Shown here one piece after another: positions 1-11,018 of a stretch of 64,000 nucleotides of DNA. The DNA comes from Amyloporia xantha (lineage: Eukaryota > Basidiomycota > Agaricomycetes > Polyporales > Adustoporiaceae), in NCBI GenBank assembly GCA_036971615.1, contig JAYKKR010000001.1, forward strand, positions 3,720,001-3,784,000, in the 5' to 3' direction. Position 1 is the first letter of the stretch. The number at the start of each line of letters is the position of its first letter. The notes below the pieces were generated by a model, which had not been told where the DNA came from, did not search any database, and saw only the letters and a program-made list of their open reading frames with translations. A program made the translations under genes and the position numbers.

Positions 1-1
1 C

Positions 2-295
2 GCGCCTGAACCGAGTGCGTCGACGGACTCTGCGCCCACTGCCAATGGCGAGGCGCTGCAGAGTACGTCGAGCATCGCGGCGGAAGATGACGAGGAAGAT
101 GACCGACGGACCATCCGTGGGCGCGCGGACGTCGCGGACGATGAAGTCGAAGAAGACAAGGTGGCGATGAACGGTACTGGCAATGGCCATGCTCCTCGAG
201 GCGATGATGACGCAGCCGAGAAAGTGAATGGGACCTGTGGACAGCACGAGCATGGTACTCGCTCACCGGGAGTGCTCGTGAGCGGCGTGAATTGA
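2..295 (+). CDS. C-terminal end of an unidentified acidic protein (5' partial)
   Basis: An open frame enters from the window edge and stops at a TGA at 293-295, giving 97 residues. The sequence is low-complexity and acidic, with D/E clusters (AAEDDEEDDRR, DDEVEEDK) followed by Gly/Asn/His-rich sequence and ending LVSGVN. No domain can be named. Codon use is GC-rich like the neighbouring genes, and no stop interrupts the frame, so it is probably a disordered tail of a gene lying mostly outside the window. Its nature is unknown. Confidence 0.6.
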   Translation, partial: APEPSASTDSAPTANGEALQSTSSIAAEDDEEDDRRTIRGRADVADDEVEEDKVAMNGTGNGHAPRGDDDAAEKVNGTCGQHEHGTRSPGVLVSGVN

Positions 296-1933
296 TGTCC
301 TTTATCTTATTTTATTGCCTTTCCTCTGCCTACGGATGCGTTAGACTTGTATGTATTATGTTCTGCTATTCTGGATGCTGCACTCGTTTGTTTCTTTACA
401 CTTGTTCATCCGCTAATTTTGGAGCAGTCCGCACTATGATGCTAGGATCACTGGCAGGCGCGTGCGTGTGCGCATAATAACACATGTCAGTCTTGCTGGC
501 ATCACCGACTCGTGTAGGAAGTATTCTGGCGTTGTACGGGGACCGTCCCGGGGATCGGCAGGGGAAGAAATGCTGAATAACCGGTCTCTTCAATTGCGCG
601 GAGCAGGAAGGACACGACGTCGCTAATCCACCTTATCCCTGGCTTCTTTTACTCAAGCTGGCGAAGATCCCAACGGCGATTGACACAGAGGCTTTCGCCT
701 CACCGGCCTTCCGAAGACACGGTCCCGGAGACACCTCTAAAGCTAAAGCGAATGTTTATTACTGTAAGCTGCGACTACAGTACTTATATGTACTACAGAG
801 ATTTGGGATCCCGTACTTGAAGCTTCACGGATGTAAATCAATGTGCATGATGGGTATTACAGTTCTGTCGGGCTGGCTGGCCAGTGAGGATCGCGGTATT
901 GGATCTGTCAGAACGAGAACCAATGGCGGACTGTTCGGTGCCACGACGCAATGGTGCGTGTGCTGACAGCCGGTAGTCAGGTACGGGACTGCGTAAGCTA
1001 AGCCCGCCTCTAGTCGGTGCTCACGTACGCTAGCTGGCTCTAACGACTGCGGAGGAGCTCGGGAATCTATTCGTCCGTCGTTTAAGTACGGTGTTGGAGA
1101 CAGTTGGGCAACGACAGGCGGGTTGTGGGCGTGGCTGCGTGAGGAACGGGGGCGCTGATACTGTAGTAGCCGAGGAACGTCCAACAGAAGGCGGGGCGAG
1201 GCCAAGAGTAGAAATCTTTACCCACCGATCAAGGCGTATACGCAGGACTCCGGAGGCCTGAACTGTGGCCAGCGAAGATACGCGAGGTGAAGGCGTCGTC
1301 GTGGCTTACAAAGAGATGCAAAGGTAAATTTTCTGATGATATTTAATAGCATGAGAATGGGAGAAGAAGAAGGAGAGCGGTCGGTTAGGCTGGCACGGTT
1401 AAGAGTGAAGAGGGCTACAACCTATAGCCACGTTGTGAAGAGGCGAAGGGGTTTCAAGGGGGCTCGCGTGGCCACCGCCGAGAATGGCAGTCGGAGACTA
1501 AAAAAAGAGGGTGTCCGCAGGCATTCACATTTATTAGAGTTCTCCTCCATCTCGCCAGTCCGGCCGTGTACTACCGCTAATATCCCCCATCGACACCGCG
1601 CTCTACTCATCTCAACTCCCAAAAATCGTCAGAGGTGCTGCTCGCCGTCCTCCTCGTCCTCTTCTCCTCCTCGTGCTCATCTTTCTCGTCCAGCTGACAC
1701 CCACACTGTACCATCAATCCTTATAGACGGGCATAAAATCAGCTGGCAGGTCAGTTGCTATCATTCGCCTTCCTTCGTCTCTCTCACTTTCCACCCGTCC
1801 ATGCGCTTCCGTGTCCAGGATTACCCTTGTGCATTAGGCTTACCTCGTTCCCTATTCTAACCGTACTTGCTCAATCTGTTTCTGTCCTTGACCTCTCCGG
1901 ATCAAAAGTATTCACCCATTACCTTCCGCCGCT
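296..1933. other. Intergenic region and promoter side of the PUF gene
   Basis: No frame here shows recognisable protein sequence. The last 300 bases (about 1640-1933) are strongly pyrimidine-rich, with repeated TCCTCCTCGTCC-like tracts. Such CT tracts are common just upstream of fungal start codons and fit a 5' UTR or core promoter for the PUF gene starting at 1934. Confidence 0.5.
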
Positions 1934-4900
1934 ATGAGTACTACTTTGGAATCGTCTACTACTCCCGCCGATAGTCGCCAGTCTCCCGACGATAGAAAGC
2001 AGAGTCCTCCTGCTTTTCTGGATCTTGCGGACTCGGCTAGTCTCTTCCCCTATGTTTCGTGACGAGCTTTCCCATGCTGACGCCTCCCATCCACCCGCAG
2101 GCCTCTCGTTACGGCAATAATATCGCGGATATTTCGGCTGTGGGTGTCGCTTAGTAGACTGAGTGTGGTTTTACGTCCGGAGAGCTGATGTCACCGGTCA
2201 TCATCCAGCGTACACTCAAGCGTATGGAGCACGAACGCCAGCGCGCCCTCCAGCGCAAAATGTTTGAGGACCAGATGCGTGCTCTTGAGCAGCAGCAGGC
2301 CCGCGAGCTCCTGACTATTCCTACGGACATGCAGCATCTCGCTGTCTCGGCCCCTACGACGCCTCCCCGCGTCAATGCGATCCTCAACGACGAGGCCTCC
2401 TCTGGGCTTGGCTCGGCTCTTTCTCACTCGTCTGTAGACGCGGAGAGCCTGTCTAAGGCGGTGGGGTCTGCGGTCTCTGACAAGCGCAAGTCGGTCACGT
2501 ATGCGCCTTCGGTCAACCACTCCCCGGAGATTCCCTCTGGCAACATGAATTACCAGAGCTACGCCCGCCCCGGTGGTGCGAAGAGCATGCCTGCCAGCAG
2601 GCGTACTTCGGCTAGTGAACATGATGAGGAGCTTGCCGGCCATCTTCAGGGGCTCTCATTGGCTGGAGAACGAGCAGAGCGCGAGCGTATTCCGACACCC
2701 TCGGGCACGATCCCACAATCTATTCTGCGCTCCGGCAGCGACCGCTTCAGGACGAACGGGCAGCATTATGGAAATGCTTACAATGCAGGCATGATGCTTG
2801 ATGAGCAGCTGGATCAGGAGATGCATAGTACGTAAATCATCATTGTTGTGTGAGAAAACAATTCCGATCAGTGTGCCAGACGCAATGCGGAACCTGCCGA
2901 CATCCGACGAGGACAAGTACACGAACGGTTACGCGAGGAAGGTGCGTGGCGTCGTATGATGTGGCGCTTGCTCAGTCATAATGCAATTACAATCTAGCTA
3001 TCTACTTCGTCAGCTGCATTGGACTTGGCACCGCTTTCGCAGACTCCACCGCGCAACTCCTTTGTTGGACGTGCCGCTGAGTCTCGGGAGAAGTCGTCCG
3101 AATGGCCTCAGTTTAATGGCAACGCCCGCGGGCCCGAGAGCTATGGACGCGCAGATCGTCGCACTGTCACCAACCCCACGATGAGTCTCTCCCCCGCTCT
3201 CCCCGACTTGTCTGTGGGAGGCAAGGGCAGTGTCTCAGGCACAACGACGCCGCTCATGCAACAGGTGTCTCAGCTCACGCCCGGCCTCTCCTCTCGCCGT
3301 GGATCGCCACTCAGCTTGGCGGATGGATTGTCAATTCCTGCGGCGCGTTCTGTGCCCGCCACTCCCTTACCAGGTATGCCGAACTCTGCTTCGCATCTGT
3401 CCAAAACTCCGGGTACTCCGCTATCAGGTGATGGGTCGGGTATGAACGGCATGTTGACTGCCCAGGGCTCGCCCCAGGCTGAGTTGAATCCTTCGCTTTC
3501 GAGGATGTCGTCTTCCGGGCCGTATGACGGAACCCCCCTGACGTTCAATACGATTCAGGCGGGGATGGATGAGGTTTGTGCATGTTTTCTGCGATGAATA
3601 TGGGTATTGAAATCATCTGGCAGCAGTATGGAGTGGAGCCGTACGGCATGAATGGTAATGGGTTGGAGAACGGACAGTATAACCCGTACGGATTTGAGGC
3701 CAATGGTCGTTCGCACAACGGCACGGGCTCAACGGCGCTGTACCACCACCATGGATCGAGATACGGTCTTGGTGTCAATGGAAGGCCGAATGGCGCAGAT
3801 GGCAAGATGGGTGGATTGCATGGACCCAAACACAAACGCGGCGATGTTGATCGAGAGTGTATGGGTTATTGTCTATTCGTGATATCACTAGGTTGACATG
3901 GACTGTTCTGCAGTTAACAGGTTCGCTGGCATGCGTTTGGAGGACCTTCAGGGCGAGATCCCGACACTGTGCAAGGACCAGCATGGTTGTCGCTATCTCC
4001 AGAAGAAGTTGGAGGAAGGTGTTCCCGAGCATCGTGACATGATCTTCCGCGAGACTTTTGGTCACTTCGCGGACCTGATGACCGGTGCGTACATGTTTGT
4101 CGGTTGGTTTCCTGCGTGTTGTCCTGATCTGCGGAGCGTAGATCCGTTCGGTAACTACCTCTGCCAGAAGCTTTTGGAGTACTCCACGGACGACCAGCGC
4201 AATGTGATCTGCGAGTCGGTTGCACAAGACCTGGTGAACATCTCACTCAACATGCATGGTACGCGTGCGGTGCAGAAGATGATAGATTTCCTGTCCACCC
4301 GTCGACAGGCAAGTTCAGTCCTAGTTGGATTTCACTTATATCACTTACGGGACGAGTGCAGGCTGACCCCAAATACAATACTCAGATTCATTCCATTATT
4401 CTCGCTCTCAGCCTTCATGTGGTAGTGCTGATCAAGGATTTGAATGGCAACCATGTCATCCAGAAATGTCTCAACAAGCTGGCCCCTGAAGACAACCAGG
4501 TAAGTACCTCGACAGCGTGTGGCTGATGGAGTCTGATATTCGGGCCAACTATGTGCAGTTCATCTACAATGCTGTCGCGGCTAACTGTGTCGAAGTCGCA
4601 ACCCATCGTCATGGCTGCTGTGTATTGCAACGTTGCGTAGATCACGCATCAGAAGCGCAGCGCGTTCAGTTGGTCAACGAGATAACATTCAATGCATTGA
4701 CGTTGGTTCAGGATCCTTATGGCAACTACGTGAGTAGCCTTATCCTCATGATCCGAATATATGTTGTTGATGAAATACGCGGCTGCATATTAAGGTTGTG
4801 CAATACATTCTTGATCTGAACGATAACCGTTTCAGTGATGCAGTCATCCGACAATTCACCGGGAATGTGTGCGCCTTGTCTGTGCAGAAGTTTAGTTCCA

Positions 4901-5655
4901 ATGTCATCGAGAAGGTTTGACATATCTCCTGCTCATGTGATGCATGGTTCTGACGCGATATGGCTTCAGTGTGTTCGTGTTGCAGAACACAATACGCGTA
5001 AGATGTTGATCGGGGAGCTATTGAACCGTACCCGCTTGGAGAAGCTCCTGCGTGATTCTTACGGAAACTATTGTGTGCAAGTAAGTGGAGTTTCGTCCTC
5101 GTGTTAAGAGTTCTCAGTTGGAGCTGACCTTCGCGCTAGACCGCATTGGACTACGCCGAGCCGGGTCAGCGGGCCTTGCTCGTCGAGGGTATCCGGCCTG
5201 TTTTGCCTTTGATACGGAACACTCCCTATGGCAAGCGCATTCAAAACAAATTGCAGCGAGAACATTTGGACGGATTTGGCGGCGGGGGCTACCACCATCC
5301 TGCCGCTAACCAGGGCATGGGAATGGGTCCCGGTCACGGTGGTCGTCACATGGCTCATCAGGCGCACCAAGGTCTGCATTCACCGGGTGCACTTGCGGAC
5401 GCCTACACTGCGCCAAATGGTCTCTACGGTGGACACGGGTTGCAGGGTCAGAGTCAGCTTCACGCGGCCCAGATGCACGGACTGCAGCCGCACACCATCG
5501 ACAGCTATGTCATGCAGAGCTCCAGCAGTCACAGCCCCGGTCTGACGCCTCCCCACACGCATGCGGGATCGTTTTCAAACTATGGTGGCATGAACTCCTT
5601 CCAAGCGGTCGGTGTCGCGGACCCTTACCAGCGATCGTACGCCTATGGGATGTGA
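1934..5655 (+). CDS. PUF (Pumilio-homology) RNA-binding protein, Puf4/Mpt5-like
   Basis: PUF proteins bind short 3' UTR motifs and repress or destabilise the mRNA in the cytoplasm. Proposed exons: 1934-2053, 2158-2827, 2880-2941, 2998-3573, 3624-3858, 3914-4084, 4142-4308, 4362-4499, 4559-4729, 4795-4914, 4970-5080, 5140-5655. All phases agree and give about 1018 aa. The N-terminal half is Ser/Pro/Asn-rich; the N-terminal conserved stretch begins GELMSPVIIQRTLKRME. The C-terminal half has eight Pumilio repeats with recognition cores QHGCRYLQ, FGNYLCQ, MHGTRAVQ, LNGNHVIQ, RHGCCVLQ, PYGNYVVQ, KFSSNVIE and SYGNYCVQ, then a Gly/His-rich tail ending at TGA 5653. The THR-type repeat 3, the CCVLQR repeat 5 and the VVVLIKDLNGNHVIQK stretch favour the Puf4/Mpt5 group over Puf3. 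The first intron (2054-2157) is the least certain. One intron is GC-AG and one uses an AAG acceptor. Confidence 0.93.
4309..4361 (+). other. GC-AG intron in the PUF gene
   Basis: After ..RRQ (CAG at 4306-4308) the sequence reads GCAAGTTCAG and ends GAGTGCAG at 4361. Only this boundary keeps phase 0 into ADPKYNTQIHSI, the linker before repeat 4. GT donors nearby either lead to a stop (TGA) or have poor consensus. Its length of 53 nt is normal for this genome. Confidence 0.75.
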
Positions 5656-6136
5656 GCGCCCCTGCCGCTCCTCAAAATTTGCCGAAGCTGTATGGACAAC
5701 TCCAGTCGCTCTTTCTCGATCGCATTGCATTAAATAATCCTAAGTCACATTCCGTCTTCCGGCGGAACTATACCTATGCTGCCTGCATGCTGGCCGTCTT
5801 CTCAATGGCTCGAACATGCATCTCTCTCCCTATTACTTACACTCCTTTAGTTGGGCTTCGGCTTCGTCACGGGCACTCAAGTATACTACCACCCATCGCG
5901 CATTTGTATTTTGCTGCAACCGCATCTTCTCATCCACTCACGTCGCTCTTCTCGCTCTCCCGTTTTCCCCCTGAGGCATATACAGAGACCCTTTCTTGCT
6001 TGGTTCTGCTGCATACACCCGTTTGTACTGCGTACTTTTCTCACTTGTACAGCGTACCCTTTGCATCCCATTTCTAGGCCCCATAATTTGTCCTTATAGT
6101 ATATCGTCGAAGCACTATTTGTTTGTCATCCTGTAG
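5656..6136 (+). other. 3' flank / likely 3' UTR of the PUF gene
   Basis: About 480 bases between the PUF stop and the first codons of the minus-strand gene remnant. The segment is T/C-rich with several CTCTTTCTC tracts. No conserved frame is visible. The two transcription units converge here. Confidence 0.4.
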
Positions 6137-7578
6137 TTATTCCACAATGTCAGAGTCGTTGGGTCTAATTGTGACATAAATTGGTCTATGATCGTCCATG
6201 AAATTTATTCCTGACGATCGCAGCGCGACGCTGCTTGCGTCGCGAGAGTATCGTTCGGCTAGGTCAAGGTAGGTTTCGTAGTTAAACTCGGCGAGCCTCA
6301 GAGACCATTCAATCGTGTAACGAGTCGTCAAGTGGGAGGTTCAGCGTTTAATTCAAATGATTCAGAGACAAGCCGATCTCCCGGTAAGACCGCGCTCTCT
6401 TTCGCGATACACAACGCGTCACGATCATGTGACAATGTTCTTCAAGTTCCTCTCAATCCCGATACGCGTTTTGCACCTGCGTCGAGTACTTCCACACGCC
6501 CTGGTCCTCGCCATCTTGGAGATCGATAGCCTTCTTGAAAAAATATTGGAGTGTACACGCACAGCGCGTAATGTGGACGTCTAAGACTTTAAGTCCTAGT
6601 AACGGTGCTGCTGAGACTGGGCTAGCGCAATAGGACAGGTCTCATCTCACGGAATATATTGTGTTTTCTGATACCTAATACACAGCAATTCATGGGATAG
6701 TCACAAAGCAAGGTATGGACACTTGGGTACACATGAGACTGTATCTCTGAAAATAGCGAATTTAACAGCTAGCATTAGACGGGCTGTCTGACTGGCGGTG
6801 TTCTGTACATGTCCTTACTGAGAACGCTGAAGAACATGATCCTCGCTCTCCATGGATACGATTGTTGATTGCCGCAGTGGACTACCCTTCGGGGGCCTCC
6901 ACGAGCTGAGGGGCAATATTCTCTTCGTGCTTGACGGCCGATGTCGATACTTGAGCGTTTTCCGATGAGCAGAACGAGTCTTGAGAGCAGCGGAGAAAAT
7001 AACTGTCTGCGCCTGGGAAATGTTCTCCTTGTTCTCGGCCGGTCTGAAAGAAGCTCCTGATCCTATGCATTTTACGAGGCTTCGTTGGTGTACAACTCTC
7101 AAGAGTGGGCGGTCTCTCTGCACGCGTTTCTTGCTGATGTTCATCAGTCGCTGATGACCCAGTCGTGAGTCTTGCGACTCCACGCACGGGTTTTACATGG
7201 GTGTGGACTCACCAGGGCTTCGTCAAAGTAGGCACCGTAAGCGCGAAGACAGAGAGTAGAGAAGAGAGTTTCTTCGCTCATAGTACGCAACAAGCGCTCT
7301 TGAACGGCCTCACGGACGGTTATTTGTAAACCGTGTATGTTGCCTTGAAAGGTGCGGAGGATGTCGTCCGACTCATTGCGCATCGTGGGTCTTGTTCCCG
7401 TTCAAACACAGTTGTCAATGGCTAATAGTATATAATATGCTCCTGTAGGGACCCACAGCGTCATGTATCCATGATGGACTATGTCCAAAACGCGCCGGAC
7501 GATTTCCATGCGGTCGAGGCCCTCAATCGTCCCGATTTGCTTGTCACCACTTTCGTTCTCGGATAATGTGAAACCCAT
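6137..7578 (-). CDS. Unresolved hypothetical gene, possibly decayed
   Basis: Several minus-strand segments look protein-coding. From 7578 down: MGFTLSENESGDKQIGT..VRRVLDIVHHGYMTL; then, after a possible 66-nt intron with an AAG acceptor, PTMRNESDDILRTFQGN..CLRAYGAYFDEAL ending at a GTGAGT donor. Next comes a Gln/Arg-rich piece (DEHQQETRAERPP) around 7150-6900, a short exon-like KAIDLQDGEDQGVWKYSTQ near 6540-6480, and a final stretch IEWSLRLAEFNYETYLD..HRPIYVTIRPND to a stop at 6137. I could not join these into one model: the acceptor before the last exon is missing and some junctions are out of frame. The family is not recognised. It may be a real gene with errors, or a relic. Confidence 0.3.
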
Positions 7579-8388
7579 TTTATGCAGTGGTAGTCCGACT
7601 AGAAAAGTCAAGAACAGTGGTAAGAACCAAGCATCTGCACGCAATCATTTTGGGAGAACCTTCTTTTGGGGGAACCGACGTGTCAATGGTATTTTGCTAG
7701 AAAATATCGACCGGAGAGAAGCAGATCAGTATTGTCCGCTATACGTGACACTGAAGCAGGATGGTCAAACTGCAAGAGTTTTAAAGACCTCGCAAAATGA
7801 CGATCCTAGCTTAAAAATTAGGCGTGTTAGCGCGCTGGATTTTCGTTTGCCTCAATTGAGCGTGATGCATGATCTGGACGGGTCGCGTTGGTGACGGGGA
7901 AGACCAATTCGCTTATAATAGTTTATATGCCATCGAACTCTCGCTACCTACACGGCCCATGTCTTGCAGTATGCTCCTGCCCAGGATTTATCATATGTAG
8001 TGTGGCATTCCCATCATAAGTATGTTCCAAAGCCAACAAGGCATTCACATGAGACGATTAGAGGTACACGGGTATCCATGAATTCTTATCCAAGATCGCG
8101 CAGGCACAGTTGACCTGATAGCGTACAGATCAACAAACTAGAAATGTGTCAGGGCCCGTCGTAAACCAGCAAAGGACCGTCGATCGTGAGGCTACAGCAC
8201 AGAACGCACGAACGAATAAGTAAAGACGCATGTCCGTACAACACCAGGAGAGCGTAATCGAGTCTCACCGCGGTCTGGACTCACACGTATCGGATAAATT
8301 AGAAGTAGATAGGTGGTATGTGTATCGCGGTATCCGTCCCACTCCTCTCCGTCGTCCTCCCACACGAGGACTCAATACTCGCCGCACA
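7579..8388. other. Gene-poor spacer
   Basis: The only long frame here (plus strand, about 7660-7894, reading RRVNGILLENIDRREADQ) overlaps the start of the minus-strand hypothetical gene and has no convincing start or partner exon. I see nothing else that I can support before the kinase stop codon at 8389. Confidence 0.35.
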
Positions 8389-11018
8389 CTACCGCATATG
8401 CATCTTCCGCAACAGCGCCGCGAGCGTGCCGTCGAAGTGCGGATATGGGACATGATGTGACTGCGAATGCCGGCGGCGCGAGCCGTGGAACGACCCCGGC
8501 ATCTCGAGCTCGTCGTCGTCCAGCGACCGGCGCGCGCTCTCGCCTGACCGGCGCGGGGCCTCGTCGTGCACAGACTCCGGCTGTGACTCTGGCTTGAGCT
8601 CCGGTTCCGCCTGGGCAGCATGCATGTCGCGCAGCACCTGCGGTACATGTTCCTCCAGCGGCTCGTGCGCCCCAGAGGCCTGTTCGTGCACCAGGGCGTG
8701 GGCTGAGCTCGGCCTGCCAGGCGCCCCGCTCGCACCGGCGTCCCCATCTCCCGCATGCCCGCTCGCCGGCGGCGGCGACGGCGCATCCGTGCACGCCCTC
8801 TTTGCCAGGGGGGCCACCACCGACCCGGGCGGCGTGACCGTGACATGCTCGTTCTCGCCCGGGCCCTCCGCCTTCCCGCCGTGCGCATGCCCATTCACGT
8901 GCTGCGCTGCATCCTCGTCGTCCTCGTCGTCGCTGTCCAGCGTCTTCCACCCACCGCTGCTCGCGGACGCGCCGCTCATGCGCGTGCCGAAGCGGTTGAG
9001 GGCGATCGTGCCGTTGATGGCGGCCTTCCAGCGTGCGCGGGGGTTGAACTGGTCGCGCAGGCCGGACAGGTCGTGTTCGGTCGAGGGGGAGTGGGTGGTG
9101 AGCCACTAGGAGTTAACGTCGGGTTATGGGACGATCAGGGTGAGCAGAGATATGCAAGAGGACATACCCGGTGCTTGAGCGCCTCAGCTGCAGTCGGCCG
9201 TTTGTGAGGGTCGGGATTGAGGAGAGTCTTCACGAAGTCTTTCGCTGAATGCCACACAGGACATGATAAATTCTCGAACCTCCGGATACGGGCGGGAGAA
9301 CGACGTACCCTCAGCGGAGACATTACTCCAATACCGCTCGTGGAACTCGACCTGCGCCTCGGTCGTCTCGCGGATGAGCTCCGCAGTGTCGTCGGAGCGG
9401 AAGGGAGAGTAGCCGCACAGGAGGACATAGGTTATGATGCTGCGCCAACCAGTCCGGGTTAGGTTAGCGTTCAGTGACACAGAGTATCGGAAGGGGGAGA
9501 GCAGGGGACAGAGACCTACCCAGTCGACCAGATGTCCACGGCCTTGCCGTGGCCAGTATTGTTGAGCACTTCGGGGGCGACGTAGCCGAAACTACCCGCC
9601 AGGGTGGTCAGCTGCTCCTCAGGTGTATCTAAATGCTTTGCACTGCCCAACAAAGGGATAAAAAGAGGTAAGTTAGCGACAAAAGTGAATGACATATGAC
9701 GAGCATCTGATTCGAAGACGATGGAGAAGAACTCACATGCCAAAGTCGACAATGACGATATCTGAATGTGGATCCTTTGTTCGGTAGAGGATGTTCTCGG
9801 GCCTGCCATGGACTGCGTGAGAAGTACAATTGAAAAAAAGGAAATCATAAATGCCTACTTGAGGTCTCGATGGACGATGTCGTGATCGTGCAGATACTTC
9901 ACACCAGACAGTACGGACCTATCCGTAACAGATTCTGTTAGATCAAAATACGCGCGTATAGCTTGAAAAGACAGGTATAATATTATGGCAAAAGGCTAGC
10001 GAGGAAGGGACCAAGGTGATCCGGAATCGTGATGCGCAGCCAAACCATGATGTAGTCAAATTGAGATCGATTTACGCGGGAGGAAGGCGCTGGACGGAAA
10101 TGCACACGACGAAGACATACCTGAGGACAGCGACTGCATCAGATTCAGTGAACTTGCCGCGTTGGGTTATGCGCTCGAAAAGCTCCCCGCCGATGGCGAG
10201 CTCGAAGGAGAGATAGTACTTTGTCCGGGACTCAAACCACTCGTAGAACTTCACCTGCACGATTTGACGAGGCGGACGTGAAGGGGTGACGTCACGTGTG
10301 TGAAGGGCGGTTAAGGGGGACAGATACCGCGATCGAGCGATGAATATTAATGGACGGTCATATACAAGAAATCACAGGGCAAGCTCACGATGTTAGGGTG
10401 ATTCAGGCCCCGGAGCACTTCCATCTCGCTCCACACGCTGCTCTCGTTCCCCTTGACCTTCTTCTTCGGGATCACCTTCAGCGCGACGTCCACCGTCATC
10501 TCGCTCTCGCGCTTGCCCTTGGCGTGGCCATTGCTGCCCCCGTTGCTCCCCTGGACGCGGGAAAGGAAATGCGACGCCGCGTGACCCTTCGAGGAGAGGT
10601 AGGACGTGCTGACACTCGAGGTGCTGTCAGAGCGTGAGGGCGTAGGGCGGTCGCGCGAGGAGCCGGGGAAATTGAGTGGTTTGAGTGGTGTGAATGCGAG
10701 GATTCCGGAGTGTGGTTGGACGAAGGATTCGGGGAAGAGGTAAGATTCGCCGCTGCACCGTACTCGGCGACAGGCGTTTGGCCTGGGGGAACATGCCATG
10801 TTGCGCGCTGGACAGGCAGGGACGTCACAGCAGTGTATTTGCAAGCGCAGGAGATGACACATCCATCAGTCCTATGCACACACACAGAGTATAATTGTGC
10901 TTACCATGACTTTCCCGAACGTCCCCTCACCCAGCACTTTGTGGATCTCATACGCCTTCTTCTTCTGGAATGACGACGGCTGGGGGAGGAAAGAGTCCTT
11001 CAGAGATAGGGAGTGCAT
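8389..11018 (-). CDS. Ca2+/calmodulin-dependent protein kinase (CAMK1/CMK type)
   Basis: Ser/Thr kinase of the calcium/calmodulin-activated class. Ten exons, all in phase: 11018-10905, 10807-10764, 10623-10389, 10254-10121, 9918-9859, 9802-9737, 9642-9520, 9439-9309, 9244-9168, 9105-8389; about 566 aa. Motifs in order: Gly-rich loop [15 protein letters not shown], the ATP lysine in [22 protein letters not shown], catalytic [26 protein letters not shown] and the DIW motif of subdomain IX. After the kinase domain, [21 protein letters not shown] resembles an autoinhibitory/calmodulin-binding helix. A Ser/Gly-rich insert of about 60 residues separates the Gly loop from the lysine strand. The last 180 residues are acidic and disordered and end LLRKMHMR. 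The start at 11018 is the first ATG before the Gly loop. The 140-nt intron 10763-10624 is phase-consistent but less certain than the others. Confidence 0.93.

Noticed and set aside
1336..1860. 174-aa frame upstream of the PUF gene
   Set aside because: It passes through the pyrimidine-rich leader and gives Ser runs (SSSSSSP) only; no conserved sequence.
8265..9109. Long plus- and minus-strand frames (up to 244 aa) overlapping the kinase tail
   Set aside because: They are Arg/Pro/Ala-rich shadows of the GC-rich kinase exon 8389-9105 in other frames, with no domain and no intron logic.
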